DNA from: Platerodrilus igneus
Taxonomy: Eukaryota > Arthropoda > Insecta > Coleoptera > Lycidae
Assembly (NCBI GenBank): GCA_036346225.1
Contig: JARFIW010001369.1
Location: forward strand, 930,001-994,000
Reading direction: 5' to 3'
DNA length: 64,000 nt
Shown here: positions 44,726 through 55,738 of the stretch, one piece after another
Layout of the letters: each line of letters opens with the position of its first letter
Position numbering within the stretch: position 1 is the first letter of the stretch
Notes under the pieces: model-generated
What the model saw: the letters and a program-made list of their open reading frames with translations, nothing else
What the model was told of the DNA's origin: nothing
Databases searched by the model: none
Position numbers and translations under genes: made by a program

Positions 44726-45479
44726 CTATAACAAAAGCAAGATGTTAACAAAGTGTTCGTGCCAATAACACATATAACTTAGTCGAGCGACGTTTTATAC
44801 TAAGAATTATACTAAGAATATGCAAACATTAAATATTAAAATATTCTGCTGGCTTATAATAATTAACAGACCAAGTAGTAGAGACATTTAAAATTTATTT
44901 ACTATTTAAATAATTATTACCCCGCGAGCGGGGTAATGGTAATCATTCTGTGAGAGAATGAGCGAGTTAGTTCACACTAACCTTCCACATTTGTCTCTTA
45001 ATTCGAAAACCCCCAAAAATGCACCTTTCATTAACTATACCTTCTCCAGCCAGCCGCTCCTATTTAAATACAATATATGTTTTGTAAAATTGAGACAGTC
45101 AAAATTTATTCAATATGAAACTGGCATTACCAGGCATCCCACCACGTCAGTAACCGTCGAGTCGGACAGCTTGTTACTATCCCACAGCGCAACCCCAGCT
45201 ACAACGAGCTCGCCAGCTATAATGAGCTCGTGCGGCTGCAACAACTCAATTTTATACAAAACCTGAAGTAGCACCTTATTTACGGCCAAACGTCCACATC
45301 AGAAATTGAAGCAGATGATTGGTTTGCAACCTGATTACCGCAACCAATCAATGTCTAGTAAAGATGTAAAAAGTGGTCCACTTTCGAATTTAAGTCACCC
45401 CTCGACCACACCGAAGTGGACCTCGTCGTTGTGAAGTTCATCACGAATTGGTTCGACAAGAAGCAGTCATAAATGTTTC
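44726..45479. other. No gene recognised (probable intron)
   Basis: Upstream (minus strand) of the immunoglobulin exon. The plus-strand frame at 44958-45266 has no motif I know. Confidence 0.35.
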
Positions 45480-46140
45480 CAAGATTTTCGACAGGTCGGT
45501 ACTAGGTATTGCTCTTTAAACTGTTAAATTTGGTCATCCACTTAGGATTGCGATTCTCATAGCGTCGTTCTTGTTACAGTGCAAATTTCAAGTGTGCATA
45601 GGCAGTTTCCGTTCTTCAGTTTGACAGATGGAAGCTGGTGTACCACAGGGATTGTTTTTCTGACCTCTGATAAACTTACTGTACATTTATGAGGCCGTAC
45701 GCACACACTTGTCTTTTCAGTCCGATGAAACTGCTATAGGCCGGGCTAGTGACACGAAGACATTCGAAGCTATCACCGAGTTGGAAGAGTGGTTCCGAAG
45801 GTGGTTGATCCGCGCGAAACCATAGAAGAACAGCTCCGTATTCCCCTCACAAATATTCCGACAGCCAGACAAGCTCATTATGATCTTAAACCAGGCCATC
45901 TAACGGAAGACCAACGAGTAACCATCGACTGAAGATTCATCTGGATAGTTCACATCGACAACTGCACTTACCGAGTCAGAGAGATCAGCAACGTGTACCC
46001 TGTACTTGCTACTGAACAGGAAAGGTTCGCTCGACGTCAGCAATAAGCCATAACTCAACAAGACCATCACGTGATCAACCCCCACCTACGGATCAACTTT
46101 GAAAGCGTGGGCACTCAACAAAAAGTGAGATTTAATCCAG
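45480..46140 (+). pseudogene. Jockey-type LINE reverse transcriptase fragment
   Basis: The plus strand, with stops, gives AGVPQGLFF (RT block normally GVPQGSVLSP) at about 45632, LLYIYEAVRTHLSFQSDETA (normally FADDTA, so the catalytic pair reads SDE) near 45680-45730 and EEWFRRWLIRAKP with FPSQIFRQPDKL (EWFRKWRI..NP.K) near 45785-45880. This order is that of insect Jockey-type RT. No endonuclease, no ends. Dead. Confidence 0.6.
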
Positions 46141-46239
46141 AATAGTTGCGTGAGTATGCCAGAAAGCTCTGATAATAAGGAAATCAGCGTTCCTCTCGTA
46201 AGGTAGTACTGAAAAGTAATCCAAAATCGTATAAAATTT

Positions 46240-46840
46240 TTGGAACGCGTAAAAGCATTCACCGAATTAAAAAGAAATAGATGTTTGATTTTTTAGCCGC
46301 CAAATATACTTATTTTTCCACAAAGTCGCTTTCGCTCTCAATATACTGCATTTAACGTGGCACACATTTTTGGTACCCATTCATGAAAAATTCTAGGGTT
46401 TTATAGAAATTCAATTAGCTGCCACTGTTTTCAATTGGTCGTTTCCAATGAATATAGTAATCTCAGGGTCTCTTCCAACATTTGAAAATGACATAAGTCG
46501 CAGGATGCTAGGCTCGTGAAGAATAAAAAGATAAGACTAGCACTTCAGTAAGTGTTTTTATGGTGCAAAAATGCTTGGTGTCGGTTCTTCCAAATATGTG
46601 AAATATGATTCCGTAATATTGCAATGTATCATGAGAGTTCACGATTGTACTTTTCTACAGATAAGAAAACCACCAGCGTTCCAAGAAACAGTAAACAGAA
46701 CTTTGTCAACCGATGCAAGCGTTTAAATTTTTCTAATTTAGGCAAATCTTGATGATATTCCATACTGTCTCCTTTCTAGATCATAATAATAAATCTAGCT
46801 TTTGTCGCTTATAGGAATGCATGATAAAGGTTCCGTGAAG
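46240..46840 (-). pseudogene. Classical mariner transposase remnant
   Basis: On the minus strand from about 46800: YYYDLERRQYGISS (normally YDPETKRQS.EW), then DKVLFTVSWNAGGFLI (normally K.MLTVFWD..G.L). After many changes comes an HEPSILRLMSFSN block in the place of HPPYSPDLAPSDYHLF. SIKPxNFSxMGTKNVCHV resembles the C-terminal FY..GI..L..R segment, ending WKNKYIW (GDYVEK position). This is the DD34D mariner family, different from the transposases at 4 and 40 kb. It is heavily decayed; the terminal repeats are not identified. Confidence 0.5.
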
Positions 46841-47189
46841 GTTTCACTTCATTTGCGTTTGTCTTCTTCTGTAAGCATACTACAGGGTACCCATCGAGAC
46901 AATTTGTTCAGTAACCAAGCTGCTGAAGAATGAAGGCTGCCATTTGTTCGATATTCTCAATCCATGAAAAAACGTGAAAGGTCTATAAATAAAGGTCTGA
47001 CATATTCTTGAGATTGGAATTTCGACAATGAGCTATTTTAAGAAGAAGAACTACCTCCAGATTTTACAAAGAGCATACTAGTGAAGTTTACAAAAAATGG
47101 GATCAAAGGAATGCAAAAATTTTAAGATAGCGTTCAAAAACATGAACTAAAATAATATATAAAAGGATATAAAATAAAATAGAGGAAAA

Positions 47190-47335
47190 TCAGTACTAGA
47201 AAAGCAATTCTAACACTAAGCTTAATAATGGAGAAACGGATAAGAATAAAAAGAAACTAAAGTGATGGGCTTTATAAATTTGGTCGAGGCTTTAGATAAA
47301 GTAGATTGTAATACACCAGAATTTTAGTGTGCAAA
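47190..47335 (+). pseudogene. RTE-type reverse transcriptase scrap
   Basis: RKAILTLSLIMEKRIR then, after a shift, GFINLVEALDKVDCN. These align with REAILALRVIM and VFVDLDKAFDNV of the RTE-type LINE at 59-63 kb (about 61387-61490). Only about 150 bases are recognisable. Confidence 0.65.
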
Positions 47336-48389
47336 ATTATTAGTTATTAAGCGACTATAATATGTCAATAATCATCAGTATCAAAAATTTAATCAACGTG
47401 TTACACAAACCGAGAATTTGTAAAAATATTTACAAATACGTAGAACAGCTGCCCAAAATGGGAGAAGTTGTGAGAATGAAAATATTTTCAAAACAACCAC
47501 ATATTACACTATAAGTGGAGGCGAAAAAACCTACATTGTTTAAATTTGCCAAAAAGTTGGCGGCCCAAAAATTCTAAATAAAGTTTGTGAAAATAGAATG
47601 ACTGAAAATTATAAGAAAGTGGGCAAATCTTGTCGAAAACTGAAATGGAGATTTAATACAACTGTACGAAGAACACTTGCAAGAAAGAATATGAAATTTC
47701 ATAAACTTGAGCAGTTTCTCTAGCATACTAAGAATAAGTTAGAAAAATTCCAAATGCGGAACATTGCCATGAAATTATTTTGCCAATCATCAAAGAAAAT
47801 GACGACTGTTATACCTATAATATTGTAGAATTCTCAATTGAAGTTGTTCAAAAGCGAAAAAAGGTGAAAAAAGTCGATTCCAACACATCTATTCACAAAT
47901 GACTTCATAAAATTAGTTCGTTTGATTAATGATTATCATGTTGGAGACGAAATAGTGTTTTAGCTGGACTTAACACTAGGTCGCTAAGTCCACCAGAGAG
48001 TCCACAAGAGATTGTTTAGCGACACACCTTTGCAATCTAGCAATTCCCAAACACGATCATTTTCAACAGATGCTCACAATGACAAAAGTAGACAAATACT
48101 CCAATGAACACTGCGTGTGTTTAGAAATTAAATCCAGTGCTGCAGGAACATGGATCACCATAAACTGATACGTCCAATTTCAACACAACTCAAGAACTTA
48201 CCTGGACAATCTTGCGGAAATTTTTGACGCCATTGCGACAAACCGACACTGGTCGGAGTGAACGCAAACTGCTAATCTGCACTGTGACACAGCGATACAA
48301 CGGACGAGAGAGGGAACAAATACAGGAACTAATATAAGCACATCAACAAGATGTACTGAACAAACCTAACAACCCACGGACATATAGTA
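47336..48389. other. No gene recognised
   Basis: AT-rich. The part after about 48160 changes to an A/C-rich composition like that of the following LINE and may be its decayed endonuclease. Confidence 0.35.
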
Positions 48390-50940
48390 GTAGGGTTGGA
48401 GCCGGAACAAACATCGGCATAACACTTACCACGGAAAGATACACAACTAAAGGATGTCCGACAGCGAGACTATCAGCGGTCACAACTTGATCCTGTACCA
48501 AATAGGACCTAACTTTGCAGTATCACCCGCATACAATCGCATAGCACATATTAAAAAATACAACCTTAAAAAAGAAAACTGACAAAAACTTAAGGATACT
48601 TTTCAAACATCAATACTCATAACACCAGGAGGACACATATATGAATATGTCAAACAACTGAACTAAATAGAGACTGCAATTAACGCATGCATCAATTCCC
48701 CCACAAAAACTCAACGCAACACTAAAAACGGTACAATGAACGCAGGAACTAATCGCACTTAAATAACTGCCGAAGGACTAGGACACATTACAAAAGATCC
48801 TCTCAAGGGAGGAAAGACAGCACCACCTGATCATATACCGTAAAAAACATCTACATCAAACAACCAATCGAAATGAAACGGCATACCTCGAGGGTCTTTG
48901 TAGAAAGACACTTACAGGTCGTCCAAAGTAGAAACCGACTAATTGAAAAGACCAACAGCATACTCGACCTTAAAAAACTCTACGGTACGGAGACAAGGAA
49001 CTGGGAGGAGACAGCGGACATGCTCATGACAGCATCGCTATCCGATAATGAACCGCAATACAAAACAGCAGAACAAACCGCAAAACGTACACAAGTTACT
49101 GAACAAATGGACATTGCAATAGACCCTGGAACCTAGTAAGCGAGACTATCCAGCCTTACACGGAGAAGACGTCCTTGCCGTAAGAAAGCACTCGAAATCG
49201 CACAAAACTTCAGAACCAGAAGGAACACATGTAAAAGTGTTAATGACACTAGATTTTCAACTGGTGCCTCAGTTATGTAGCCTTTACAACGAATGCCTAA
49301 ACCAATTTAAATTTCTGAAAATCTGTAACCAAGCAGATGTTGTTATAATCCCGAAAGGTAAACGGAAAGATCCCACAGACACAAACTCATACAGACCATT
49401 TTGCCTACTGAGCACAGTAGTAAGACACTTGAACGACTATTATGCGACAAGATGCGTGAGCAAAGAGAGCAGGTGGGCATGCATCTAAAGGAGTTTAGGG
49501 GAGGATGCTCGACAGAATACGACAAATACCCTAACGGAAGCAACCTAAAAATATTTAATACTCGTCATGGCAGATATAGAAGGCGCCTTCAAGAATCTAT
49601 GGTGGATTTCGCTTCTTCCGCTTATAGCAACGATGTCCACAACAACTGCATCACGTATCGAGAAGATACTACCAGGACAGGTAAACGGCATTACGGTCTA
49701 CAGGAGCAAACATCTGAAGTACACTAAGAGAATATCCAAGAGTTGCCTAACGGTCCGCTTATTTGGAATATTGTGGTCGAGAAATTGTTGGAGATTCTAG
49801 AGGCTGCGGAAGAGATGTTGTCTGTCATAGCCTATGCAGACATCTTGATCGTGGTGGAACGCTCGAAGACAAAGCGACGACCGCAATACTCAAACTGCAC
49901 AACTGTTAAAAAAATCGCACAAACAAAAACCACATACGCAGTAATCAAGGGAACCTTTAAACCCAACCGACACATTTTAAAAGACAACAAACCAATGGTA
50001 CGAGCACGAACATGCAAATATTTGAAAGGGACATGGGACAAAAAATCCAATAGAATCACAACAACATGCAACAACGCGACACAGGCAAAGCAAACCATTG
50101 TCGGCATTGCACAACGCGACTACAAAATACGAGCCATGCCAGAGTTCTGACAACTATGGTATCGTACGCTGCTAGTGTATGGGCACACCGAATGACAATA
50201 CTAAAACCAAGACAAACAGTTAACAGAATACAAAGTGTCGCACTAGTACGACTGAATGGCGCCCACAGGACGACCGCCACTGATGCCCTACGCGTGATTA
50301 TAGGTTTATTGCCGCCCGACCTAATAAAAAGAAGAAAGCGGCAATGTTCTACCTCCGTGAAAACTGACTAGAAAAAGTAGAATAAATATTACGATCTCCA
50401 GCGAACACGAAGAAGGTATAATAGTTGCGGTCCTGCCCAAAAAGTAAACTAGATGGGACACTATCATGACTGGGTGACAAAGACATGAACGGATACCGGA
50501 CATAAGACAGACTCAATACTAAACACATACAACAAAGCCAAAGCCTGATTCACTTTCTAACAGGCCACGGGCCATATCCGAAAAACAAATACGGGATGAA
50601 ATTGACAAACGATTAGTTGTGTGGGTTTGGAAAAGTAGAAATACCAGAGCCATGGTGTTCGGCTGTGAAGGCTTCCCAAACACAGACAACGAAAAACCAC
50701 AACAAGTACTATTTACGAACAAACATTTAAACACCTAAATACACTTGCCGACAAAATGACAAAGACTATGCACAAACGTTAACTCGAACGACAAGCAATA
50801 CAACGAAGACCACGCTGAGACAAACACATGGCAGTCGCAAACATTCACTGGATCTTCCAGGAGCACTTTGCCCCCGATGACCGTGAAATCAAACAGTGAA
50901 CAACACAACGCATGAATCGAGGCACACGAAACTGCATCTA
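48390..50940 (+). pseudogene. R1-type LINE, 5'-truncated and broken
   Basis: The plus strand opens with an endonuclease end (TNIxITLTTERY then SDSETISGHNLILYQI, where S-G-H replaces the S-D-H block) near 48400-48520. The RT entry is LCSLYNECLNQFKFLKIC and VVIIPKGKRKDPTDTNSY then RPFCLLS (49260-49410). LLCDKMREQREQVGMH, MADIEGAFKNLWWISL (first Asp block), NGPLIWNIVVEKLLE and VIAYADILIVVE (YADD now YADI) follow. TFKPNRHILKDNKPMVRART then CKYLKGTW and SYAASVWAHRM, ALVRLNGAHRTTATDALRV and IGLLPPDL form the C-terminal part up to about 50330. These blocks are those of the R1 clade. Many frameshifts. Confidence 0.8.
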
Positions 50941-51144
50941 AATCAACACTAACCTTAGATTTAAGATAGTTTTAAGTTAGTTTAAATATAGTAGTAAAAC
51001 AAAATATTATATACTGGCATAGAATTAATATAAAATACGAAAGCGGGCTGCATACGAAACATTAAATGCTCAACGACCTATGTGGAACAATGAATACGCA
51101 AAATCAAACAACAAGCTTAAATAAAACACAATACACGCGCGCGC

Positions 51145-51277
51145 ACTCAGGAACGGTGCATAAGCAACCACCGGTTTCCGGGTACCAATGACCGGGGACA
51201 TGCACTATCATCACGAACGGATCAGTCTCTGATTTCCAGCTGCGTAAGAAGCAAGCACAAACAATAAAACAACATAG

Positions 51278-51323
<46 letters not shown>

Positions 51324-51780
51324 ACACCACAAGCATGTGTACACAGGTAACACACACGCACACTTAAGGACGGCGCAACAGCAACCTCCGGTTTCCGGAT
51401 ACCGACGGCTGGGGACGTTCACTGCGAACGCGGACGCCTCAGTCTTTGATTTCGTACTACCTATGGTTAAGACTGAGTAAGAAGCAAACAAAAATACAAC
51501 AAAACAAAAAACACACCACGCCCACGTGCACACGTGCGCACGTGTGCACACGATCGCTAAGGAATGGTGCAATAACAACCCCCGGTTTCCGGGTTCTGAC
51601 GGGCGGAACCATGCACTACGAACGCGGATGACTCAATCTCTGATTTCCGGTTGCCGAAGGTCGAGATCGAGTAAGAAGCAAGCACAATCACAGAACCAAA
51701 GAAACACAAGCGCATACACATACTTGCGACAGCACATACCCTCACACGCGCGCGCACACAAACAAACAACACACAAATAG
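51145..51780 (+). repeat. Three tandem ~200-bp GC-rich repeats with CA runs
   Basis: Units start near 51145, 51362 and 51555. Each has AAGGA-x-GGTGCA, CCGGTTTCCGGxTxC (51171, 51388, 51582), CACTAYGAACGCGGA-like, TCTCTGATTTCCGG-like and GTAAGAAGCAA, then a CA-rich spacer. Periods between the CCGGTTTCCG cores are 217 and 194. They follow the R1-type LINE directly and may be part of its 3' untranslated region or an independent satellite. Confidence 0.82.
51281..51318. repeat. (CA)n microsatellite
   Basis: Uninterrupted CA dinucleotides inside the first of the three tandem repeats. Confidence 0.95.
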
Positions 51781-52122
51781 AAAACACATATTCAAACACC
51801 AACTCTAAACCCAATAACACCGACATTATTATAAGTGGGTTAGGCATAATTATCAAACAATATGCCAAAAACTGGTTGGAAAAACAAAAATTAAATCCCC
51901 AAACATACGTCAAGTACGTCCAATAACGACTTTTTGGTCTCTCTTGGTTAGGAAGATCTATGACACTATTTAGAAGGCTGCAGTTGAAGAAATAATAAAT
52001 TTTATATAAAAATTAAATAAAAATTCCATAAGTTAATGGAAAGCTGCGTAAAGACAATGGGCGTCCGGCTGGTCAGGTTAGAATCTTTTTTCCCATATAA
52101 GATTATATAATTTGAAACAATT
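51781..52122. other. No gene recognised
   Basis: Short AT-rich spacer between the tandem repeats and the LTR element. Confidence 0.4.
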
Positions 52123-52260
52123 TGCTACGTGCAGCGACGTAGTCACAAAAAAAAACAAAGAAGAAGAAAGAAAGAGAAATTGACCGGGCTCAATCGGTGA
52201 GTGGACTGCGTATAATTCCTACAAAAATTAACTAAAGCCTGAAATAAAAGTAAATTAATA
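52123..52260 (-). repeat. Partial 3' LTR
   Basis: The plus strand begins TGCTACGTGCAGCGACGTAG and runs through GAAATTGACCGGGCTCAATC to AAATAAAAGTAAATTA; it matches 54271-54408. Confidence 0.85.
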
Positions 52261-52469
52261 GCTAAAAGAACAGAAGCAAGTAACATTTTGTCAACATTAG
52301 AAAAATGAGTAAGAGTAGGTGACGTTTTATCAACGTCCGATGAAGGAATAGAATCAAGTAAGACTTCATTACTCTTAGACAACAGAGTAGGAACAGACAA
52401 AACTTCAGCTACAATACGAACTGATTCCTTAACAATAGTAGATAACGAAACAGGATCAGGTAGAACTTT

Positions 52470-52800
52470 GACGACAACAGCAATAGGAATCACAGCTACG
52501 GGTTCACTAACCTCAACAGGACCTTCTCTATCCGTATTAGAAATTACCTTCACTTCGGCTACGGCTGTGTTTGCCGGCACGACAAAAATTTTTTGAGTAG
52601 AAGCATTTAAGAAAGCAGGAACAGGTAACATTTGACAGAAACGGGAAGAGGCATTAAAGATACAGGTTCATGGACTTAAAGAGGACCTTCGCAGACTAAA
52701 TTAGAAGCTATCGCCACTTCAACAACATTTGTGCTTGCATACTCGACAGGAATTTCGTGGGTAGAATCGTTTAAGAAGGCCGGAACAAACTCCTGAGAAG
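52470..52800 (-). repeat. Internal protein-coding repeat, ~165 bp, two copies
   Basis: The minus strand encodes PAFLNDSTHEIPVEYAST with VCEGPL (52790-52640), then PAFLNASTQKIFVVPANT with REGPVEVSEPVAVIP (52620-52470). The second copy lies in the open frame 52631-52143. The period is about 164 bases with an indel between. A more distant third unit may follow. Confidence 0.65.
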
Positions 52801-53041
52801 CTATATTGACTCAAGAAGGGTATGTTTTGATAGTAGTGGCAGGATGACCTGGATGAGGTACCGAAGAGAACGTAGAGTTAGCAGCAGAAGAAATTTGGCT
52901 CCTAGAGCTGAGAACAGAATTGGAAGAATGATTCGAAGACCTGACGAGTAGAAGTAGAACTAAAAGAAGAACAGTAGGACGTACGAAAGAAGTATCGTAT
53001 CTACCCGTAGGCGTAAGAGAAACCTTACCGACGCGGTCATG

Positions 53042-53590
53042 TCAAGTAAAAGTATTTTCCTCAATAGTAGTAGACTTATTAGCAAAATCTGGGGGTTCAA
53101 AATGTTGAATCAGTAAATTAGACAACGACTTCCAATCAGAAAACCTATCCCAGTAACCACGGTACCAAAGTAACGCTTTGGACTCGAACAAATCCATTGC
53201 AGACTCTAATAACTGCAATTCTGACGCATGTTGAGTTCGTCGGAGTTCTTCCACCCGTCCTAAAAAATCGTGTACAGTAAGAGTGTGTGGGATACCAGAA
53301 AATTTTAAGTTCCACTCCCATACAGGAAGGCCTTGGTGAGAAGGCGAAAAAGGAGTAGTGACTGACTTAAGCACTGTAGCAGACGTCGATTCCGGTTCAG
53401 CAGTAACAGTATGTTGGCCGTGACTAGGTGATACGGAATTATCGACCAAAATCTTTGCCGGTTCTAACTTCAGAGATTCGTTCCTTAATCTTGCAAGGAG
53501 TGGACGGTAGGTGGGTTCTATAAAATGGATCAAGGTTACGAAGCAAAACGGATAATTCATCATCTTCACTAAAAGAACCATGGTTCCCAA
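53042..53590 (-). pseudogene. Retrotransposon gag (gypsy-like)
   Basis: An open frame of 182 codons on the minus strand. A charged N-terminal part (PLLARLRNESLKLEPAK) is followed by LPVWEWNLKFSGIPHTLTVH then DFLGRVEELRRTQHASELQL, LLESAMDLFESKALLWYRGY and WDRFSDWKSLSNLLIQHFEP. V-W-x-W-x-x-KFSG, FL.RVEEL, A.DLF..KAL.WYR and FSDW..L are the blocks of insect gypsy-type capsid. It would form particles around the RNA. No nucleocapsid knuckle is seen downstream; the C-terminal part is altered at 53042. Without pol the element cannot move alone. Confidence 0.8.
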
Positions 53591-54239
53591 ACAGCCCCGT
53601 CAGACACGTGAAATAGTAATGCTTTCGGATGACCTCTGACGTCTCTTACAGATCATATTAATCACCACCAACCTATGATTAGTCATTTTGAATCAGAATA
53701 AAAAAGAAATTGGGAGAAAGCAACTAAATAAAGATTAACCGTAACTCAATAAAAGCTCAAGAAAAAAATTATTGCGAATACACGACACTTTAAAAAATAT
53801 CCAACGGATAAACTTCAGGAACACCAATGGAAGCAGAACAACAAAATAGAAATTAGAATACGGCTGTATAATAAAAGAAAAATTGGAGGAAAAAACCAAC
53901 TCTAGACTTGACGGGGAGAACAAAATGTACCAAGAGTAAAGAAAGAAAAAATTTTATGCGCCAGCGTTTTCAATGTACTAGGATTATTGACAAAAATTCA
54001 ATAATCTGAAATTAACCAACCGATAATATTGAGCGATTAGGAAAGAAAACCAAACTAAAATTTAAGAAGATCGAACCCACACAAGAAATAGTGAAAAGAA
54101 ATAAATACTAGTTCGAACGTACGGGAAGAAAACATAAGTAGCATCAGACCGATAAATGCGGGTAATGTCGGAAATCAGGCAGTACAAAAAATCAGGCCAG
54201 AAGCAAAACAAACTCGGACCCAAAGTTAATAAAAAAAAA

Positions 54240-54263
54240 TCGGAGCCCCACACCAGGGCGTCA
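54240..54263 (-). other. Primer-binding site, Lys-tRNA type
   Basis: The minus strand reads TGACGCCCTGGTGTGGGGCT then CCGA, seven bases after the 5' LTR end. The complement, GAGCCCCACACCAGGGCGTCA in two parts, matches the acceptor end of Lys-tRNA (GAGCCCCACG, TTGGGCGCCA) with small changes. Confidence 0.6.
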
Positions 54264-54270
54264 AAATTTA

Positions 54271-54408
54271 TGCTACGTGCAGCGACGTAGTCACAAAAAA
54301 AACAAGGAAGAAGAAAGAAAGAGAAATTGACCGCGCTCAATCGGTGAGTGTGCTGGGTGTAATACCTACAAAAATTAACTAAGGCCTGAAATAAAAGTAA
54401 ATTATTAA
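54271..54408 (-). repeat. 5' LTR (matched part)
   Basis: Direct repeat partner of 52123-52260; the LTR probably extends to about 54528. Confidence 0.8.
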
Positions 54409-54528
54409 CTGTTCCAAACTACCTATAGGAAAAATCCCCGCCTGCAGTTATACCTAAATACAAAAAAAAAACAAAGGAAATAACACATTAACAAAAGAAC
54501 TCTAATTGGCATAAAAAGAAACATTACA

Positions 54529-55730
54529 ACGGGCATTCGCCCTGTTTAAGTAAGTGAGAACAAACCATTTATATTAATATTTGCTAGCTAGAGTATTTGT
54601 ATGCCAGATTTCACGATTTCGTTCAGTAATCATAATATTATGATACCTCACATAGATTCTGTACGCGCCGTATACCTATTTCATATTTGCCGTGTCGGGT
54701 ATAAGCTCTCGTTCGTGATTACCTCGAGTGTGCGCACGCGAACACAAAAAGAGTAAGTAAAAATGGACGCTCTCGGACAGCACGGTTAACGTGAACGGTC
54801 AAACTATAATATATTCCTCTTTATATTATCCTCATTTCCTTGCCTTTTTGGCCTGGCCTTTACGCGAGTGTTAGTGCTTGACGTTACAAACTTATTTATG
54901 TGCACTGAAGAAACCATCCAGTGAACGGAAGATAAATACACGGTGAGTGTGATCTTGTATTTTACTCTTTTTCCCTAGCATATACAGTCCTACTCACATC
55001 GAACCTCTCACGTACCGGAGTGCTCTTACCTATCAGCTACTTGGCCGGTACAGATTCTGATAATGTTTACATATAACCTATAAATACAAATATAATGGCA
55101 ATAATCTCTTCCAATGTGCCAGCAAGTTTTTAACCTATCCCCGCATTAATAGATAGTAATTAAAGTTACGCGTAATATAATAATCCCATGGCAATAAATT
55201 CTTTTTGGTACAGAAAAGTAATTCAAGACCTGTATGAGCCCCAAAAAGTAGAATTTAAGTGGGTAGGTTCTCGTCACCAGCAGGAAAACAAAACAGTCAC
55301 CCACGTCTCTAGATGTTGGATCTCTCGTTCGCTCCTAGAACCGGAGTGGGCCAGATGGACCTGATATCACGAAACAGGTGCAGCCTTCTATACCCCAAGG
55401 AGCGGCAATTCAAGGACTATCGTGTCCCCCGCATGAAGTTAGAATAATTACAAAAAATATTAATTTATTTACGTCGACAAGTACAGGTTGCTAAAACCCT
55501 CAATACTCACCACGCTGTAAGGCATGCGCAAAATTTCCATAAAGAAAAACAGAACGCAGAATCTAGCAATTCCGACGAGTGCTTTTTAGCATTTTCGAAA
55601 AGAAAGTGAACATAAATTTGTTTAATTATACAACTAGAGCTCCAAGTCATATTGTTATCAAGACGCGATTACGAAACTGGAAAACACGGTTTTATCGGAT
55701 AGTGCGCGACCTTAGTTCGATGAGTCTGTA
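54529..55730. other. No gene recognised
   Basis: Mixed composition. A GC-richer block at 54700-55030 (GAACGGAAGATAAATACACG then GTGAGTGTG) could be a decayed LTR leader, but nothing confirms it. Confidence 0.3.
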
Positions 55731-55738
55731 CATTGAAA
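55731..55738 (+). repeat. Target-site duplication CATTGAAA, left (hAT-like)
   Basis: Repeated exactly at 57405-57412; eight bases is the hAT size. Confidence 0.92.

Larger units (their letters stand above)
52123..54528 (-). mobile_element. Internally deleted gypsy-like LTR retrotransposon
   Basis: On the minus strand: a 5' LTR ending GCACGTAGCA at 54271, a Lys-tRNA-type primer site at 54263-54240, gag at about 53590-53042, a repeat-containing acidic region to 52261, then the last 138 bases of the 3' LTR (52260-52123). The 138-base direct repeats (52123-52260 and 54271-54408) are nearly identical. Protease, RT, RNase H and integrase, together with the first part of the 3' LTR, are missing in one block. 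The 5' LTR may start at TGTAATG near 54528; that boundary is tentative. No target duplication is seen. Confidence 0.75.

Noticed and set aside
51104..51913. Cys/Val-rich ORFs on the minus strand
   Set aside because: They translate (GT)n/(CA)n microsatellite and the triple repeat; several frames are open at once, which marks low-complexity sequence rather than coding.
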